Assembly (NCBI GenBank): GCA_900768125.1 | Contig: CAAGBS010000031.1 | Coordinates: forward strand, 21,762 to 85,761 | Length of the DNA: 64,000 nucleotides | Direction: 5' to 3' | DNA from: Oscillospiraceae bacterium | Lineage (GTDB): Bacteria > Bacillota > Clostridia > Oscillospirales > Ruminococcaceae | Shown here: positions 24,868-33,495 of the stretch, in pieces | How positions within the stretch are numbered: the first letter of the stretch is position 1 | Layout: the number at the start of each line of letters is the position of its first letter | Made by a program: the position numbers and the translations under genes | Notes under the pieces: generated by a model | Database searches by the model: none | What the model was told of the DNA's origin: nothing | The model's input: the letters and a program-made list of their open reading frames with translations, nothing else

Positions 24868-26337
24868 ATGAGAAGCTGCGGAATACTCATGCATATATCC
24901 AGCCTGCCCTCCCCATACGGCATAGGGACTTTCGGCGCAGAAGCCGAAAAGTTCGCGGACTGGCTCAAACAGGCAGGTCAGAAATACTGGCAGGTGCTGC
25001 CGATAGGCCCCACCGGGTACGGCGATTCCCCCTACCAGCCGTTTTCTTCGTTCGCGGGGAATCCCCTGCTCATCGATCTTGACGAGCTTGTGGAGCACGG
25101 CTACCTTGCTAAAAAATCGCTGGACGACTCCGACTACGGCGCCGACCCCAGCTTCGTTGATTTCGATATAGTCAAAAGCAACAAGAACGCTCTGCTGAAA
25201 GAAGCGTTCGCGGGCTTCACCGACGATGTGGGCTACACCTCGTTCGTCATCGAGGAGCAGAACTGGCTGGACGATTACGCGCTTTTCATGGCGCTGAAAG
25301 ACAAGTTCGGCGGCAGACCCTGGACAGACTGGGACGAGGACATCAAGCTGCGCCAGCCCGAAGCAATGAAGCGCTGGCAGGAGGAACTCAAAGACGAGAT
25401 AAAGTTCCAGAAATTCGTGCAGTACATTTTCTACCGCCAGTGGGACAGATTCCACCGCTACTGCAACAAGAACGGCATACAGCTTATCGGCGATATACCG
25501 ATATACGTCTCCCCGGACTGCGCGGACGTCTGGGCGCAGCCGGAGCTGTTCGAACTTGACGAAAAGCGCGTTCCCAAGCGCGTTGCGGGAGTCCCGCCGG
25601 ATTACTTCTCCGCGACCGGTCAGCTGTGGGGAAATCCGCTCTACAACTGGGAGGAAATGCACAAGACCGGCTATAAATGGTGGCTGAAACGCATAGGCAA
25701 GGCTAAGGAATGCTTCGACATGCTGCGTATCGACCACTTCCGCGCGTTCGACACCTATTACGCCATTCCCTACGGTCACAAGACCGCCGAGAACGGCACC
25801 TGGGAAAAAGGCCCCGGCATGGAACTTTTCAACGCAATAAAGAACGACCTCGGCGATGTGAACATAATCGCGGAGGATCTCGGCGACATCTTCGACAGCG
25901 TGAAGCAGCTTCTCCGCGACACCGGTTTCCCGGGAATGCGCGTTCTGCAGTTCGGATTCAACCCTGACAACACCGACAACGACCACCTGCCGCACAACTA
26001 CCCGAAGAACTGCTGCGCCTACACCGGCACCCACGACAACGCGACCATCATGCAGTGGTACCGCGAAGCCGACCCGAAAGCCCGGGCAATGGCGCGCAGA
26101 TATGTCAAGCCCCGGCTGTTCGAGCGGTTCAGTTCGGCATGTATCCGCAGCGTGTACGCAAGCCCTGCCGACCTGGCGGTGATCCCCATGCAGGATATCC
26201 TGGGACTTGGCGCGGACGCAAGAATGAACGTCCCCTCAACGGTGGGCGGCAACTGGAAGTGGAGAATGCTCCAGGGTAAGCTCACCTCCTCCCGCGCGGA
26301 AAAGCTGCGCGACCTTGCGGAAACATATTTCAGATAA
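24868..26337 (+). CDS. malQ: 4-alpha-glucanotransferase (GH77, amylomaltase)
   Basis: The 489-residue enzyme transfers glucan chains between maltooligosaccharides during starch or glycogen use. The start RSCGILMHISSLPSPYGIGT, GPTGYGDSPYQPFSSFAGNP and IGDIPIYVSPDCADVWAQPE are typical. The nucleophile Asp lies in DMLRIDHFRAFDTYYAIP, the acid/base Glu in NIIAEDLGD, and the third acid Asp in YTGTHDNATIMQWY. AAAGGAGG precedes the ATG. It is the second gene of the MATE operon; the hairpin at 26344-26365 may end the transcript. Confidence 0.97.
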   Translation: MRSCGILMHISSLPSPYGIGTFGAEAEKFADWLKQAGQKYWQVLPIGPTGYGDSPYQPFSSFAGNPLLIDLDELVEHGYLAKKSLDDSDYGADPSFVDFDIVKSNKNALLKEAFAGFTDDVGYTSFVIEEQNWLDDYALFMALKDKFGGRPWTDWDEDIKLRQPEAMKRWQEELKDEIKFQKFVQYIFYRQWDRFHRYCNKNGIQLIGDIPIYVSPDCADVWAQPELFELDEKRVPKRVAGVPPDYFSATGQLWGNPLYNWEEMHKTGYKWWLKRIGKAKECFDMLRIDHFRAFDTYYAIPYGHKTAENGTWEKGPGMELFNAIKNDLGDVNIIAEDLGDIFDSVKQLLRDTGFPGMRVLQFGFNPDNTDNDHLPHNYPKNCCAYTGTHDNATIMQWYREADPKARAMARRYVKPRLFERFSSACIRSVYASPADLAVIPMQDILGLGADARMNVPSTVGGNWKWRMLQGKLTSSRAEKLRDLAETYFR

Positions 26338-26343
26338 GCAATG

Positions 26344-26365
26344 CCCCTCTGTCCACACAGAGGGG
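26344..26365 (+). terminator. Hairpin after malQ
   Basis: CCCCTCTG pairs with CAGAGGGG; no T-run follows, so it may be a processing site or weak terminator. Confidence 0.4.
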
Positions 26366-26384
26366 AAATCTGTAAAGGAGAAAA

Positions 26385-27407
26385 ATGGAGATAAAGACTG
26401 AACGCCTGACCCTCGAAACTCTCGGGACAAAGCACCTGCAGTCCACGCACGACTACGCCTCCGACCCGGAACTTACACGGCTGATGGTGTTCCTGCCCAC
26501 CGCCGACATCGCCGAAACGGAGCGGTATCTCAAAAAAAGCGAAGCCGAAGCTACAAAGGAGCACCCGCAGTTCTACGAAATGGCGGTAATGCTTGACGGG
26601 CGGCACATCGGTTCAGTCAGCGCGTATCTTGAAGAAGACGGCACGGCTTGGGAACTGGGCTGGATAATGGCGCGCGGCGCCCACGGGCACGGTTACGCCA
26701 CAGAAGCCGCAAAGGCGCTGATGGACTACTGCCGCTGGATTTCTCCGATACGCCGCTTCATTGCGCACTGCGACAGCGAAAATACAGCTTCACAGCGGGT
26801 GATGAAGAATCTGGGATTCCGGTTCATCGAGGAGCATTCCGGCAGGAAAAACCGCGGCTCGGACGAGATACGCAGTGAAATGCTGTTCGCCCGTGTGTTC
26901 CCCGACCTGATACTGCGCCCCTACAGAAAAAGCGACGCCGAAAAAATAATCGCATGGAATAAAAGCGAGTACGCTTTCCGGCAGTGGTGCGCCGACCGTT
27001 ACAAGAATTACCCCGTCACAGCGGAAGAAATCAACGCAAATTACGACAGCATGGCTGATTCAGAGGACTTCTGCGCATTCACCGCCTGCGATGAATGCGG
27101 TCCGGTCGGACATCTCACGATGAGATTTCCGGGCGGAGACAAGCGCACGGTGCGATTCGGGTTTGTAATTGTCGACCCCGGCAAGCGCGGTCAGTCGTAC
27201 GGCACTGAAATGCTCAGGCTTGCGGCGAAATACGCGTTCAGCTTCCTGAAAGCGGAGCGGATAACGCTCGGAGTCTTCGACAACAACCTTTCTGCATGGT
27301 GCTGCTACACGGCGGTGGGTTTCAGGGAGATAAAGGACCCTGACCGGCGGCTCTACCACTGCATGGGCGAGAGATGGGCGTGCGTTGAGATGGAGCTTCT
27401 GCCATAA
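26385..27407 (+). CDS. Tandem GNAT-family N-acetyltransferase
   Basis: The 340-residue protein contains two GNAT modules. The first (1-165) resembles RimJ/RimL-type acetyltransferases: TERLTLETL, ELGWIMARGAHGHGYATEAA (acetyl-CoA loop) and ENTASQRVMKNLGF. The second (170-340) starts LILRPYRKSDAEKIIAWN and has FGFVIVDPGKRGQSYGTEML with NNLSAWCCYTAVGF. Both CoA-binding loops appear intact, so each half may be active; the acceptors are unknown. AAAGGAG precedes the ATG. It lies 47 bases downstream of malQ and may share its transcript. Confidence 0.85.
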   Translation: MEIKTERLTLETLGTKHLQSTHDYASDPELTRLMVFLPTADIAETERYLKKSEAEATKEHPQFYEMAVMLDGRHIGSVSAYLEEDGTAWELGWIMARGAHGHGYATEAAKALMDYCRWISPIRRFIAHCDSENTASQRVMKNLGFRFIEEHSGRKNRGSDEIRSEMLFARVFPDLILRPYRKSDAEKIIAWNKSEYAFRQWCADRYKNYPVTAEEINANYDSMADSEDFCAFTACDECGPVGHLTMRFPGGDKRTVRFGFVIVDPGKRGQSYGTEMLRLAAKYAFSFLKAERITLGVFDNNLSAWCCYTAVGFREIKDPDRRLYHCMGERWACVEMELLP

Positions 27408-27411
27408 ATTG

Positions 27412-27444
27412 ATCCCCGGAGATTTTTCCCCGGGGATAATTTTA
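27412..27444. terminator. Terminator between the GNAT gene and rnr
   Basis: ATCCCCGG pairs with CCGGGGAT and is followed by AATTTTATTTTT on the plus strand; it can serve the convergent rnr as well. Confidence 0.75.
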
Positions 27445-29586
27445 TTTTTCAGCAGTTTGCCTGCCGGGATTCCCGACAAATTCGAAGTCGATGAATCCGC
27501 CGTTGACGTTCACGTTTACGCACTTCACGCGCACCTTATCGCCGACTGTATACACGCTGCCGTCAATCGCGCCGGTGAGTATAACGCCGTGCTGTACCTC
27601 ATACTCGCCCATCGGCAGCGCCGTAACGCTCACCATTCCCTCGACAGTATTCGGAAGCACCACATACACGCCGCCCGCGCTCACGCCGGATATCATGCCG
27701 TCAAACTCCTCGTTGACGTGATTCTTCATATACTCAGCCATGTAGAAGTTCTCGCACTCGCGCTCGCAGCGTACCGCTGAAAGCTCCGTATTGCTCGCCT
27801 GAAGCGCCGCAGAAGCTGCGAAAGCCGCATACTTCCTGCACAGTTTCTCGTGGTCCAGCGCGTAGACGTAATCAGTCAGAATGCGGTGGATAGAAAGGTC
27901 GGCGTATCGGCGTATCGGAGAGGTGAAATGCGCGTACTCCGGCATGACCAGCCCGTAGTGACCCAGCGGCTCCTCGCTGTAGCGGGCTTTCATCATCGTG
28001 CGGAGGACTATTCGGTTTATCACCATTGCGCGGTCGCTGTCCTTGTTCTCCCGAAGTATCCGCGCAAGTTCGGAAGCCGGGGCATTCGCTCCCAGCGCAC
28101 CGGGATTTATCCCCAGCGCAGTCAGCGTTTCGCGGAGCTGGTCCAGCTTCTCGGTGGTAGGCGCTTCGTGCACGCGATAGACGAACGGTATCTTCTCTTT
28201 CATCGCGAGAGCCGCCGCGGAGTTGTTCGCCATCAGCATGAACTCCTCGATTATTCCCTCGGCGATACCGGTCGTGCGGGGTTTTACGTCAATGCAGACG
28301 CCGTTTTCATCGGTGACTATCTTGGTCTCGGAGGTGTCTATCTCCGGCGCGCCGCGGTCGATACGATTCTTCACAAGGATATCCGCTAGTTCTTTCATTA
28401 TCGGAATGCGGTCGATGACCCGCGCGTACTTGGTCTTTATCTCGTCGTCAGCCGTGCCGTCGATTATCCTGTTGACCTCGGAATAAACGCCCTTTACGCG
28501 GCTCCTGATGACGGATTTTTCGAATCGGTAGTTCATCAGCTTTCCGTCAAAGCTTACGTCCATCAGGCAGGAAAACGCGAGCCTGTCCATCTGCGGATTG
28601 AGCGAGCATATCCCGTTGGAGAGCTGTCTGGGCAGCATGGGGACAACCTGGTCGGCGTAATAGATGGACGTGCCGCGGTAGAATGCTTCCTCGTCCAGCT
28701 TGCTGCCCTTGGTGACGTAATGCGAAACGTCCGCGATGTGGACTCCCAGCTTGTAGCAGCGGTCGGTCTTCGCTATGCTCACCGCGTCGTCGATATCCTT
28801 GGTGTCCGCGCCGTCAATCGTGAAGATAGGCTCGCCGCGCAGGTCAAGCCTGTGGAGGACTTCGTCCGGGTCAGGCTCGTCAATATCAAGCTTTGAAGCC
28901 TCGTACAGCACCTCGTCCGGGAAAGTCACATGCAGGTTGTTGGAGAGCATGTAAGCGTCCGCGCCTGCTTTCGCATTGTCGCTGGAACCGAACACGTCTA
29001 TTATATTGACCGTGTGGTCCATGTGGCGCTCGCCGCGCTTCTTTATCGCGAAAACAACCTTGTCGCCGACGTGCATTGCCGCAGCCTTGGAGACCTTCGC
29101 GATGACCAGCGGGTCGTTGCACAGCTTGTCAGGCAGCACCATCAGCTTGTTGCCCTCCGCGACTATAACTCCGGTCTGCAGCCCGTTGTTAGCCTCCAGC
29201 ACCGACATCACGACCGCCTCGGCGGAGAATCGCTCGTCCGCTTCCGCAGTCTTCTTCGCTAGGACGATATCCCCGGGGATAGACCCCATCAGGTCGCGCC
29301 CGCGCACGAAGTACTCCACCGGCATATCGCCAAGCTGTCTGATAAATCCGGACTTCGGCGTTACCCTGGTGACCTCCGCGCGGAAAAAAAGCTCCGGGTG
29401 CTTAATCCAGCACATGCCCTTCTTGTAGGCAATGTCGCTGTGCTGCTTCATTTCGGACAGCGTTGCCTCCAGCTTCTTGAAGCCCTTTTTATTGACGCCC
29501 AGGCGGTCGGCAAGCTGCTTGTCGGACAGTCCCTTTTCACCTGCGTCATAAAGAATCATCATGATAGATATTTTTAGCTTGTTCAT
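27442..29586 (-). CDS. rnr: Ribonuclease R
   Basis: The 714-residue 3'-5' exoribonuclease degrades structured RNA and works with tmRNA in ribosome rescue. An N-terminal winged helix (LSDKQLADRLGVNKKGFKKL) is followed by cold-shock/OB domains and the RNB catalytic domain (FTIDGADTKDIDDAVSI with clustered Asp residues, and HFTSPIRRYADLSIHRIL). A C-terminal S1 domain (GMISGVSAGGVYVVLPNTVEGMVS) completes it. The upstream gene is secG, as in the common secG-rnr-smpB order, but no smpB follows here. Its domain order and length are normal. Confidence 0.96.
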   Translation of the reverse strand: MNKLKISIMMILYDAGEKGLSDKQLADRLGVNKKGFKKLEATLSEMKQHSDIAYKKGMCWIKHPELFFRAEVTRVTPKSGFIRQLGDMPVEYFVRGRDLMGSIPGDIVLAKKTAEADERFSAEAVVMSVLEANNGLQTGVIVAEGNKLMVLPDKLCNDPLVIAKVSKAAAMHVGDKVVFAIKKRGERHMDHTVNIIDVFGSSDNAKAGADAYMLSNNLHVTFPDEVLYEASKLDIDEPDPDEVLHRLDLRGEPIFTIDGADTKDIDDAVSIAKTDRCYKLGVHIADVSHYVTKGSKLDEEAFYRGTSIYYADQVVPMLPRQLSNGICSLNPQMDRLAFSCLMDVSFDGKLMNYRFEKSVIRSRVKGVYSEVNRIIDGTADDEIKTKYARVIDRIPIMKELADILVKNRIDRGAPEIDTSETKIVTDENGVCIDVKPRTTGIAEGIIEEFMLMANNSAAALAMKEKIPFVYRVHEAPTTEKLDQLRETLTALGINPGALGANAPASELARILRENKDSDRAMVINRIVLRTMMKARYSEEPLGHYGLVMPEYAHFTSPIRRYADLSIHRILTDYVYALDHEKLCRKYAAFAASAALQASNTELSAVRCERECENFYMAEYMKNHVNEEFDGMISGVSAGGVYVVLPNTVEGMVSVTALPMGEYEVQHGVILTGAIDGSVYTVGDKVRVKCVNVNVNGGFIDFEFVGNPGRQTAEK

Positions 29587-29639
29587 AAATATCCTTTCTC
29601 ATTTAACTATATTTTAACCATTTTCTCAGTTTCTATTAA

Positions 29640-29668
29640 CAAAAAGGACAGGCGGTAATGCCTGTCCT
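29640..29668 (-). terminator. Terminator between secG and rnr
   Basis: AGGACAGGC pairs with GCCTGTCCT around a 6-base loop; the minus strand continues with TTTTT. rnr therefore likely has its own weak promoter or depends on readthrough. Confidence 0.85.
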
Positions 29669-29673
29669 GTTTC

Positions 29674-30129
29674 TTACTGTTCAGCAGTAGAAGCTGTGCT
29701 TTCGGTCTGCTCCGCAGTTGAAGCCGCGCTCTCAGCCTGCGACTGCTCAGCGGTGCCGCCGGTAGACTCAGCAGCTGCTGCGCCAGATGTTCCGCTTTCC
29801 TCTGCGGTGCCCTCGTCTGTCGCAACCGTTTCTGAAACGGAGGACGATGTTACCGAACTGGACTCGCTATCCTTGGAGCCGCCGAAGTAAGCGTTCGCAA
29901 CGTTAACAACGATAGCCAGGACGAAGAAGATTATCGCTGCGGTCGTCATTGCCTTGTTGAGCTGAGCTTCCTTCGTTCTGCCGGAGTTCTTTCCGTAGTA
30001 GTTATCGCTGGAGTTACCCGAGATGGTCTGCGACATCTGGGTCTTGGTGTCCTGCATAAGAACCACGATAACGATGAACACGCATGCAATTATAAGAACG
30101 ATCGCACTGATTATTTCAAAAATACCCAT
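29674..30129 (-). CDS. secG: Protein translocase subunit SecG with long Ser/Thr/Ala-rich tail
   Basis: SecG assists SecYEG-mediated export. The first ~75 residues fit the family: a membrane helix (IFEIISAIVLIIACVFIVIV), the polar VLMQDTKTQ loop and a second helix (MTTAAIIFFVLAIVVNVANAYF). The protein then continues for about 75 further residues of Ser/Thr/Ala/Glu-rich sequence (TAEQSQAESAASTAEQTEST), which ordinary SecG proteins of about 75-85 residues lack. The start ATG 30129 was chosen because the upstream ATG at 30147 overlaps the GGAGG ribosome binding site. It is followed by a terminator. Confidence 0.88.
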   Translation of the reverse strand: MGIFEIISAIVLIIACVFIVIVVLMQDTKTQMSQTISGNSSDNYYGKNSGRTKEAQLNKAMTTAAIIFFVLAIVVNVANAYFGGSKDSESSSVTSSSVSETVATDEGTAEESGTSGAAAAESTGGTAEQSQAESAASTAEQTESTASTAEQ

Positions 30130-30189
30130 TAGTTGTAATTCCTCCATATAATTATGTACAATTTCGTACAGGTGATATCATACTAATCA

Positions 30190-30218
30190 AGTATACCACA
30201 TAATCTCATAAATTGCAA
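30190..30218 (-). promoter_or_regulatory. Promoter of secG
   Basis: TTGCAA (30218-30213), 17-base spacer, TATACT (30195-30190) on the minus strand. Confidence 0.7.
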
Positions 30219-30312
30219 GTGTTTTTTGAAAAAAAGTTTATTTTTCTGTATAGGTTTTGCAGAAATATTCCCGACAGCCGTACATACTATATATAAAGCG
30301 AAAGGAGCTAAT

Positions 30313-31158
30313 ATGCACACGTTACAAATTATCCTCAGCGGGCTTGCCGTGGGCGGCGCGATGACCGTTCCCGGCGTCAGCGGCGGGTCTGCGGCTATGA
30401 TACTCGGGATCTACGATCGGCTGATAGATTCGGTCGGATCGGTATTCAGCCGACCGAAAGAAAGCCTGCCGCTGCTGCTAAAATTCACTGTGGGCGCCTG
30501 CGCGGGATTCCTGATTATTGCCCGGCTTATCTCATTCCTGCTGACCACCCCGGCTGAGATTCCGCTGAGATTCTTTTTCCTGGGCGCGGTCGCTGGCGGA
30601 ATCCCCATGATCTTCCGCAAGGCAGAGATACGCAGGCTGACCGGCGGAAGCGCCGCGCTGATACTCACCGGAGTGGTCGCGGTATTGCTGCTTTCAACTA
30701 TCCCTGAAGGTCTGTTTTCGCCGAACAACGGTGGTATCGCCGCTTCCCTGCTCCAGCTCTGCGGGGGACTGCTCCTCGCCGCCGCGCTGGTGCTTCCGGG
30801 GATAAGCGCTTCGCACATGCTTTACATGCTGGGTATCTATGACGATGTGATGGAAAAACTCGCAGAATTTGATCTGCTGGCGGTGCTTCCGCTGATGGCT
30901 GGCGCGCTCGTTGGGACTTTCCTGACAGCCTGGGTGCTCCGGAAACTGTTCCAGAACCACGCCGCCGGGACTTACCTGGTGATACTTGGCTTTATGCTGG
31001 GGTCGCTCCGGGAACTTCTCCCGCATGGCGCCGGCGCAGTCGGGACCGCCCTCGGAATGCTCTGCACGGCAGCGGGATTTGTACTGGTGTACTGGCTGCA
31101 AATGGACAAAAAATCAAGACATATTGTAGAAAAAGTTGTTGACAAACGCAAGATATAG
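30313..31158 (+). CDS. DUF368 polytopic membrane protein (PopT-type undecaprenyl-phosphate translocase)
   Basis: The 281-residue protein has about eight to nine membrane helices. The hallmark near the N-terminus is GGAMTVPGVSGGSAAMILGI, repeated in the second half as LLAAALVLPGISASHMLYML, i.e. an inverted-repeat architecture. DUF368 proteins were recently shown in other bacteria to return undecaprenyl phosphate across the membrane for envelope synthesis; that function is inferred here from family membership. AAAGGAG precedes the ATG. The promoter of the next gene lies across its stop codon. Confidence 0.87.
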   Translation: MHTLQIILSGLAVGGAMTVPGVSGGSAAMILGIYDRLIDSVGSVFSRPKESLPLLLKFTVGACAGFLIIARLISFLLTTPAEIPLRFFFLGAVAGGIPMIFRKAEIRRLTGGSAALILTGVVAVLLLSTIPEGLFSPNNGGIAASLLQLCGGLLLAAALVLPGISASHMLYMLGIYDDVMEKLAEFDLLAVLPLMAGALVGTFLTAWVLRKLFQNHAAGTYLVILGFMLGSLRELLPHGAGAVGTALGMLCTAAGFVLVYWLQMDKKSRHIVEKVVDKRKI

Positions 31159-31167
31159 TGATATACT
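31139..31167 (+). promoter_or_regulatory. Consensus promoter overlapping the end of the DUF368 gene
   Basis: TTGACA (31139-31144), 17-base spacer, TATACT (31162-31167). It drives the following small gene; transcription would start near 31174. Confidence 0.85.
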
Positions 31168-31196
31168 AGTATTACAAAACAAAAGAGGTGATTCTC

Positions 31197-31463
31197 ATGA
31201 AAATAAACGTTACAGGTGGAACTCTTCCCCAGCAGGAGATAGACTACTACACCGAAGCCGCACTTAAAAAGTACCCGAACCGCAATATCACTGCAATTGA
31301 TTTTGACGTTGACGGCGAGTATGTAAACGCGACCTACCACTTCAACGACCAGCCTTTCGAGCGCATCAGGCGCATAACCGGATACCTCGTAGGAACGCTC
31401 GACCGCTTCAACAACGCAAAGCGCGCCGAAGAAGCTGACCGCGTAAAGCACAGCCTCAACTAA
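31197..31463 (+). CDS. Small protein with NrdD-like C-terminal glycyl-radical motif
   Basis: The 88-residue cytosolic protein has its own consensus promoter, an AGAGGTG ribosome binding site and a strong terminator, so it is a well-marked monocistronic gene. The N-terminal ~50 residues (INVTGGTLPQQEIDYYTEAA) are not recognised. Residues 56-86 (RIRRITGYLVGTLDRFNNAK followed by RAEEADRVKH) resemble, by eye, the C-terminal end of anaerobic ribonucleotide reductase, where R-V-x-G-Y-L, R-F-N, K and R-V-K-H surround the radical glycine. By analogy Gly62 would be the radical site. It may be a stand-alone glycyl-radical domain, comparable to GrcA for pyruvate formate-lyase, or merely share ancestry. 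The NrdD zinc-binding cysteines are absent. Confidence 0.6.
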   Translation: MKINVTGGTLPQQEIDYYTEAALKKYPNRNITAIDFDVDGEYVNATYHFNDQPFERIRRITGYLVGTLDRFNNAKRAEEADRVKHSLN

Positions 31464-31469
31464 AACAAG

Positions 31470-31500
31470 ACCTCCGCCGAAAAGCGGAGGTTTTTATTTT
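31470..31500 (+). terminator. Terminator after the NrdD-like small gene
   Basis: ACCTCCGC pairs with GCGGAGGT around CGAAAA, followed by TTTTATTTTT. Confidence 0.9.
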
Positions 31501-31507
31501 TACACGC

Positions 31508-31540
31508 AAAAATCCCCTGCCCGAAGACAGGGGATTTTTT
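31508..31540. terminator. Terminator of the sugar ABC permease operon
   Basis: AAATCCCCTG pairs with CAGGGGATTT; T-runs occur on both strands. Confidence 0.85.
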
Positions 31541-31542
31541 GT

Positions 31543-32436
31543 TTAGCCCTTAACAGCGCCAAGGGCAACGCCCTTAACGATGAACTTGGAGAGGAACAGA
31601 TAAACGATAACAACAGGAATGATGGATAACAGGATCATCATGTAAACTTCGCCCAGGTCGCCGTTCTGAGAGTTGAGCTTCGAACGCAGAATGGACATCA
31701 TGATAGGAAGCGTCCACTTGCTCGGGGAGTCAATGATCAGAGCCGGTGTGAAGAAGTTGTTCCAGGAAGCCACGAATGCGAATATCAGCTGTACTGCAAA
31801 CGCAGGCTTCAGCATCGGGATAGCGATCGCATTGAATGTTCTGAACTCGTTGGAGCCGTCAACACGGGCAGCCTCGATTACCTCCAGCGGCATGGAGCTT
31901 TCGATGTATTGCTTCATGTAGAAGAATACAGCCGGAGCAGCGATAGCCGGAATGATCAGCGGCCAGTAGGTGTCGTTCAGTTGAACAGCGTTGACCAGCT
32001 GTACGAAACCTGCTGCGGAAACCTGTGTCGGGATCATCATTACAGCCAGAATGAATGTAAAGATGAACTTCTTGCCCTTGAAGTCATAAACATGGATACC
32101 GTAAGCGGTCATCGCGGAGAAGTAGGTGGTGAGCAGAGCGCTCAGCGCAGCGATGATAAAGCTGTTTAACAGACCCTGCGGAAGTGTGAACAGCGCGGTA
32201 TCAGTGATAGCAGTCACGAAGTTGTCACCGAAGTGAGTGCTCGGCAGAAGCGTGAAGCCAGCCTGCAGCTCAAACTTATCTCTGGTAGCGTTGATTATCA
32301 GAAGATAGAAAGAGAAAAGCGAAAGTACCGTTACGAATACAAGGAAGATGTAAGCGAGGGTTCTCGAGAAAATAAGTGAAGCTCTGTAGCTCTTATTCTC
32401 GTCTCTCTTTGCCGAAGCAGTTGCCGTATTTGCCAT
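31543..32436 (-). CDS. Carbohydrate ABC transporter permease (MalG type)
   Basis: The 297-residue inner-membrane permease of the CUT1 sugar importer family has six predicted helices. The cytosolic EAA loop (EAARVDGSNEFRTFNAIAIP) near residue 195 contacts the ATPase. Its ATG overlaps the stop of the upstream permease gene by one base, so the two form a translationally coupled pair. No ATPase gene accompanies them; Firmicute CUT1 systems often share a single MsmX-like ATPase encoded elsewhere. The substrate is not evident. Confidence 0.93.
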   Translation of the reverse strand: MANTATASAKRDENKSYRASLIFSRTLAYIFLVFVTVLSLFSFYLLIINATRDKFELQAGFTLLPSTHFGDNFVTAITDTALFTLPQGLLNSFIIAALSALLTTYFSAMTAYGIHVYDFKGKKFIFTFILAVMMIPTQVSAAGFVQLVNAVQLNDTYWPLIIPAIAAPAVFFYMKQYIESSMPLEVIEAARVDGSNEFRTFNAIAIPMLKPAFAVQLIFAFVASWNNFFTPALIIDSPSKWTLPIMMSILRSKLNSQNGDLGEVYMMILLSIIPVVIVYLFLSKFIVKGVALGAVKG

Positions 32437-33395
32437 TACTTAGCAGCCCCCTTTACTTTCTTAGCCTTCTTGGGCTTGTCGCCGGTGTTGATCATGGACT
32501 TGAATACGATCATGCTGAGCGCGCCGGTGATTATGAAGATAATTACGGAGATCGCGCCGCCAAGACCGTAGTTCTTACTTCCCTGACCGATTACACGGTT
32601 CAGATACATTATCAGCGTCATACACGACATCTGAGGTTTACCGGAGCCGCTTGTGATGATCTGCGGTACATCGAACATCTGCAGACCGCCGATGAGAGAT
32701 GTTATCGCAACATAGAGCATGATAGGCATGAGCAGCGGAAGAGTGATCTTGAAGAACACTTGTCTGGAGTTTGCACCATCAATGGAAGCAGCTTCGAAAA
32801 GGCTCTGGTCGATACCCATGATACCAGCCATAAGCAGTATCGTGGTGTTACCGAACCACATCAGGAAGTTGATGAAAGCAATGATGCTTCGAGTAGCCAT
32901 CGGGTCAAGGAAGAAATCGAACGTGGAGTTCGTCATTGACATGATGATCTGATTGACAGGTCCCACGTTTGAGAACAGTGTGTAGAACAGCATTGAAAAC
33001 GCGGATGCCATTACAAGGTTAGGCATGTAGATGACAGTCTTGAAGAATGTCTGTCCCTTGACGTTCAGTCTTGCACTTGTGAAGATGACTGCGAGAAGCA
33101 GTGAGAACACCAGCTGAGGGATAGCACCGAGTATCCACATGAACATTGTGTTCCAAGTGTAGCTCAGAATGCTTATCTTACCATTGCTGGAGGGGGTGAA
33201 CAGCTTAACATAGTTATCAAATCCAACGAAGTTGGGTCCGATGTGGTTAAGACCGTCCATGTAGTTTTCAAAGAAACTGTTGTAGAATGTGCTGAGCAGC
33301 GGTATAAGCTGGCACAAAATGAAAACGATAATGAAGGGCGCGATAAAAATATAGCCCCACTTCGCGTAACTGATAGACTTGCGCTTATTATCCAT
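32436..33395 (-). CDS. Carbohydrate ABC transporter permease (MalF type)
   Basis: The 319-residue partner permease has six helices; the first is GYIFIAPFIIVFILCQLIP. The EAA loop reads FEAASIDGANSRQVFFKITL near residue 215. With the MalG-type subunit it forms the membrane channel of a CUT1 oligosaccharide importer. The terminal KPKKAKKVKG stretch is a basic cytosolic tail. A terminator-like hairpin separates it from the upstream binding-protein gene, a common device to make more binding protein than permease. Confidence 0.93.
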   Translation of the reverse strand: MDNKRKSISYAKWGYIFIAPFIIVFILCQLIPLLSTFYNSFFENYMDGLNHIGPNFVGFDNYVKLFTPSSNGKISILSYTWNTMFMWILGAIPQLVFSLLLAVIFTSARLNVKGQTFFKTVIYMPNLVMASAFSMLFYTLFSNVGPVNQIIMSMTNSTFDFFLDPMATRSIIAFINFLMWFGNTTILLMAGIMGIDQSLFEAASIDGANSRQVFFKITLPLLMPIMLYVAITSLIGGLQMFDVPQIITSGSGKPQMSCMTLIMYLNRVIGQGSKNYGLGGAISVIIFIITGALSMIVFKSMINTGDKPKKAKKVKGAAK

Positions 33396-33423
33396 TCCTT
33401 GATCCTCTCCTCATTTTCCTAGC

Positions 33424-33460
33424 AAAAAAGAGGTGAAGCAAGACTGCCCCGCCTCTTTTT
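33424..33460 (-). terminator. Partial terminator between binding-protein and permease genes
   Basis: AAAAAGAGG pairs with CCTCTTTTTT across a ~17-base loop on the minus strand. Partial readthrough would lower permease expression. Confidence 0.7.
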
Positions 33461-33495
33461 CAGGAACTAGTTAATATGCATTAGCTGTGATGCAA

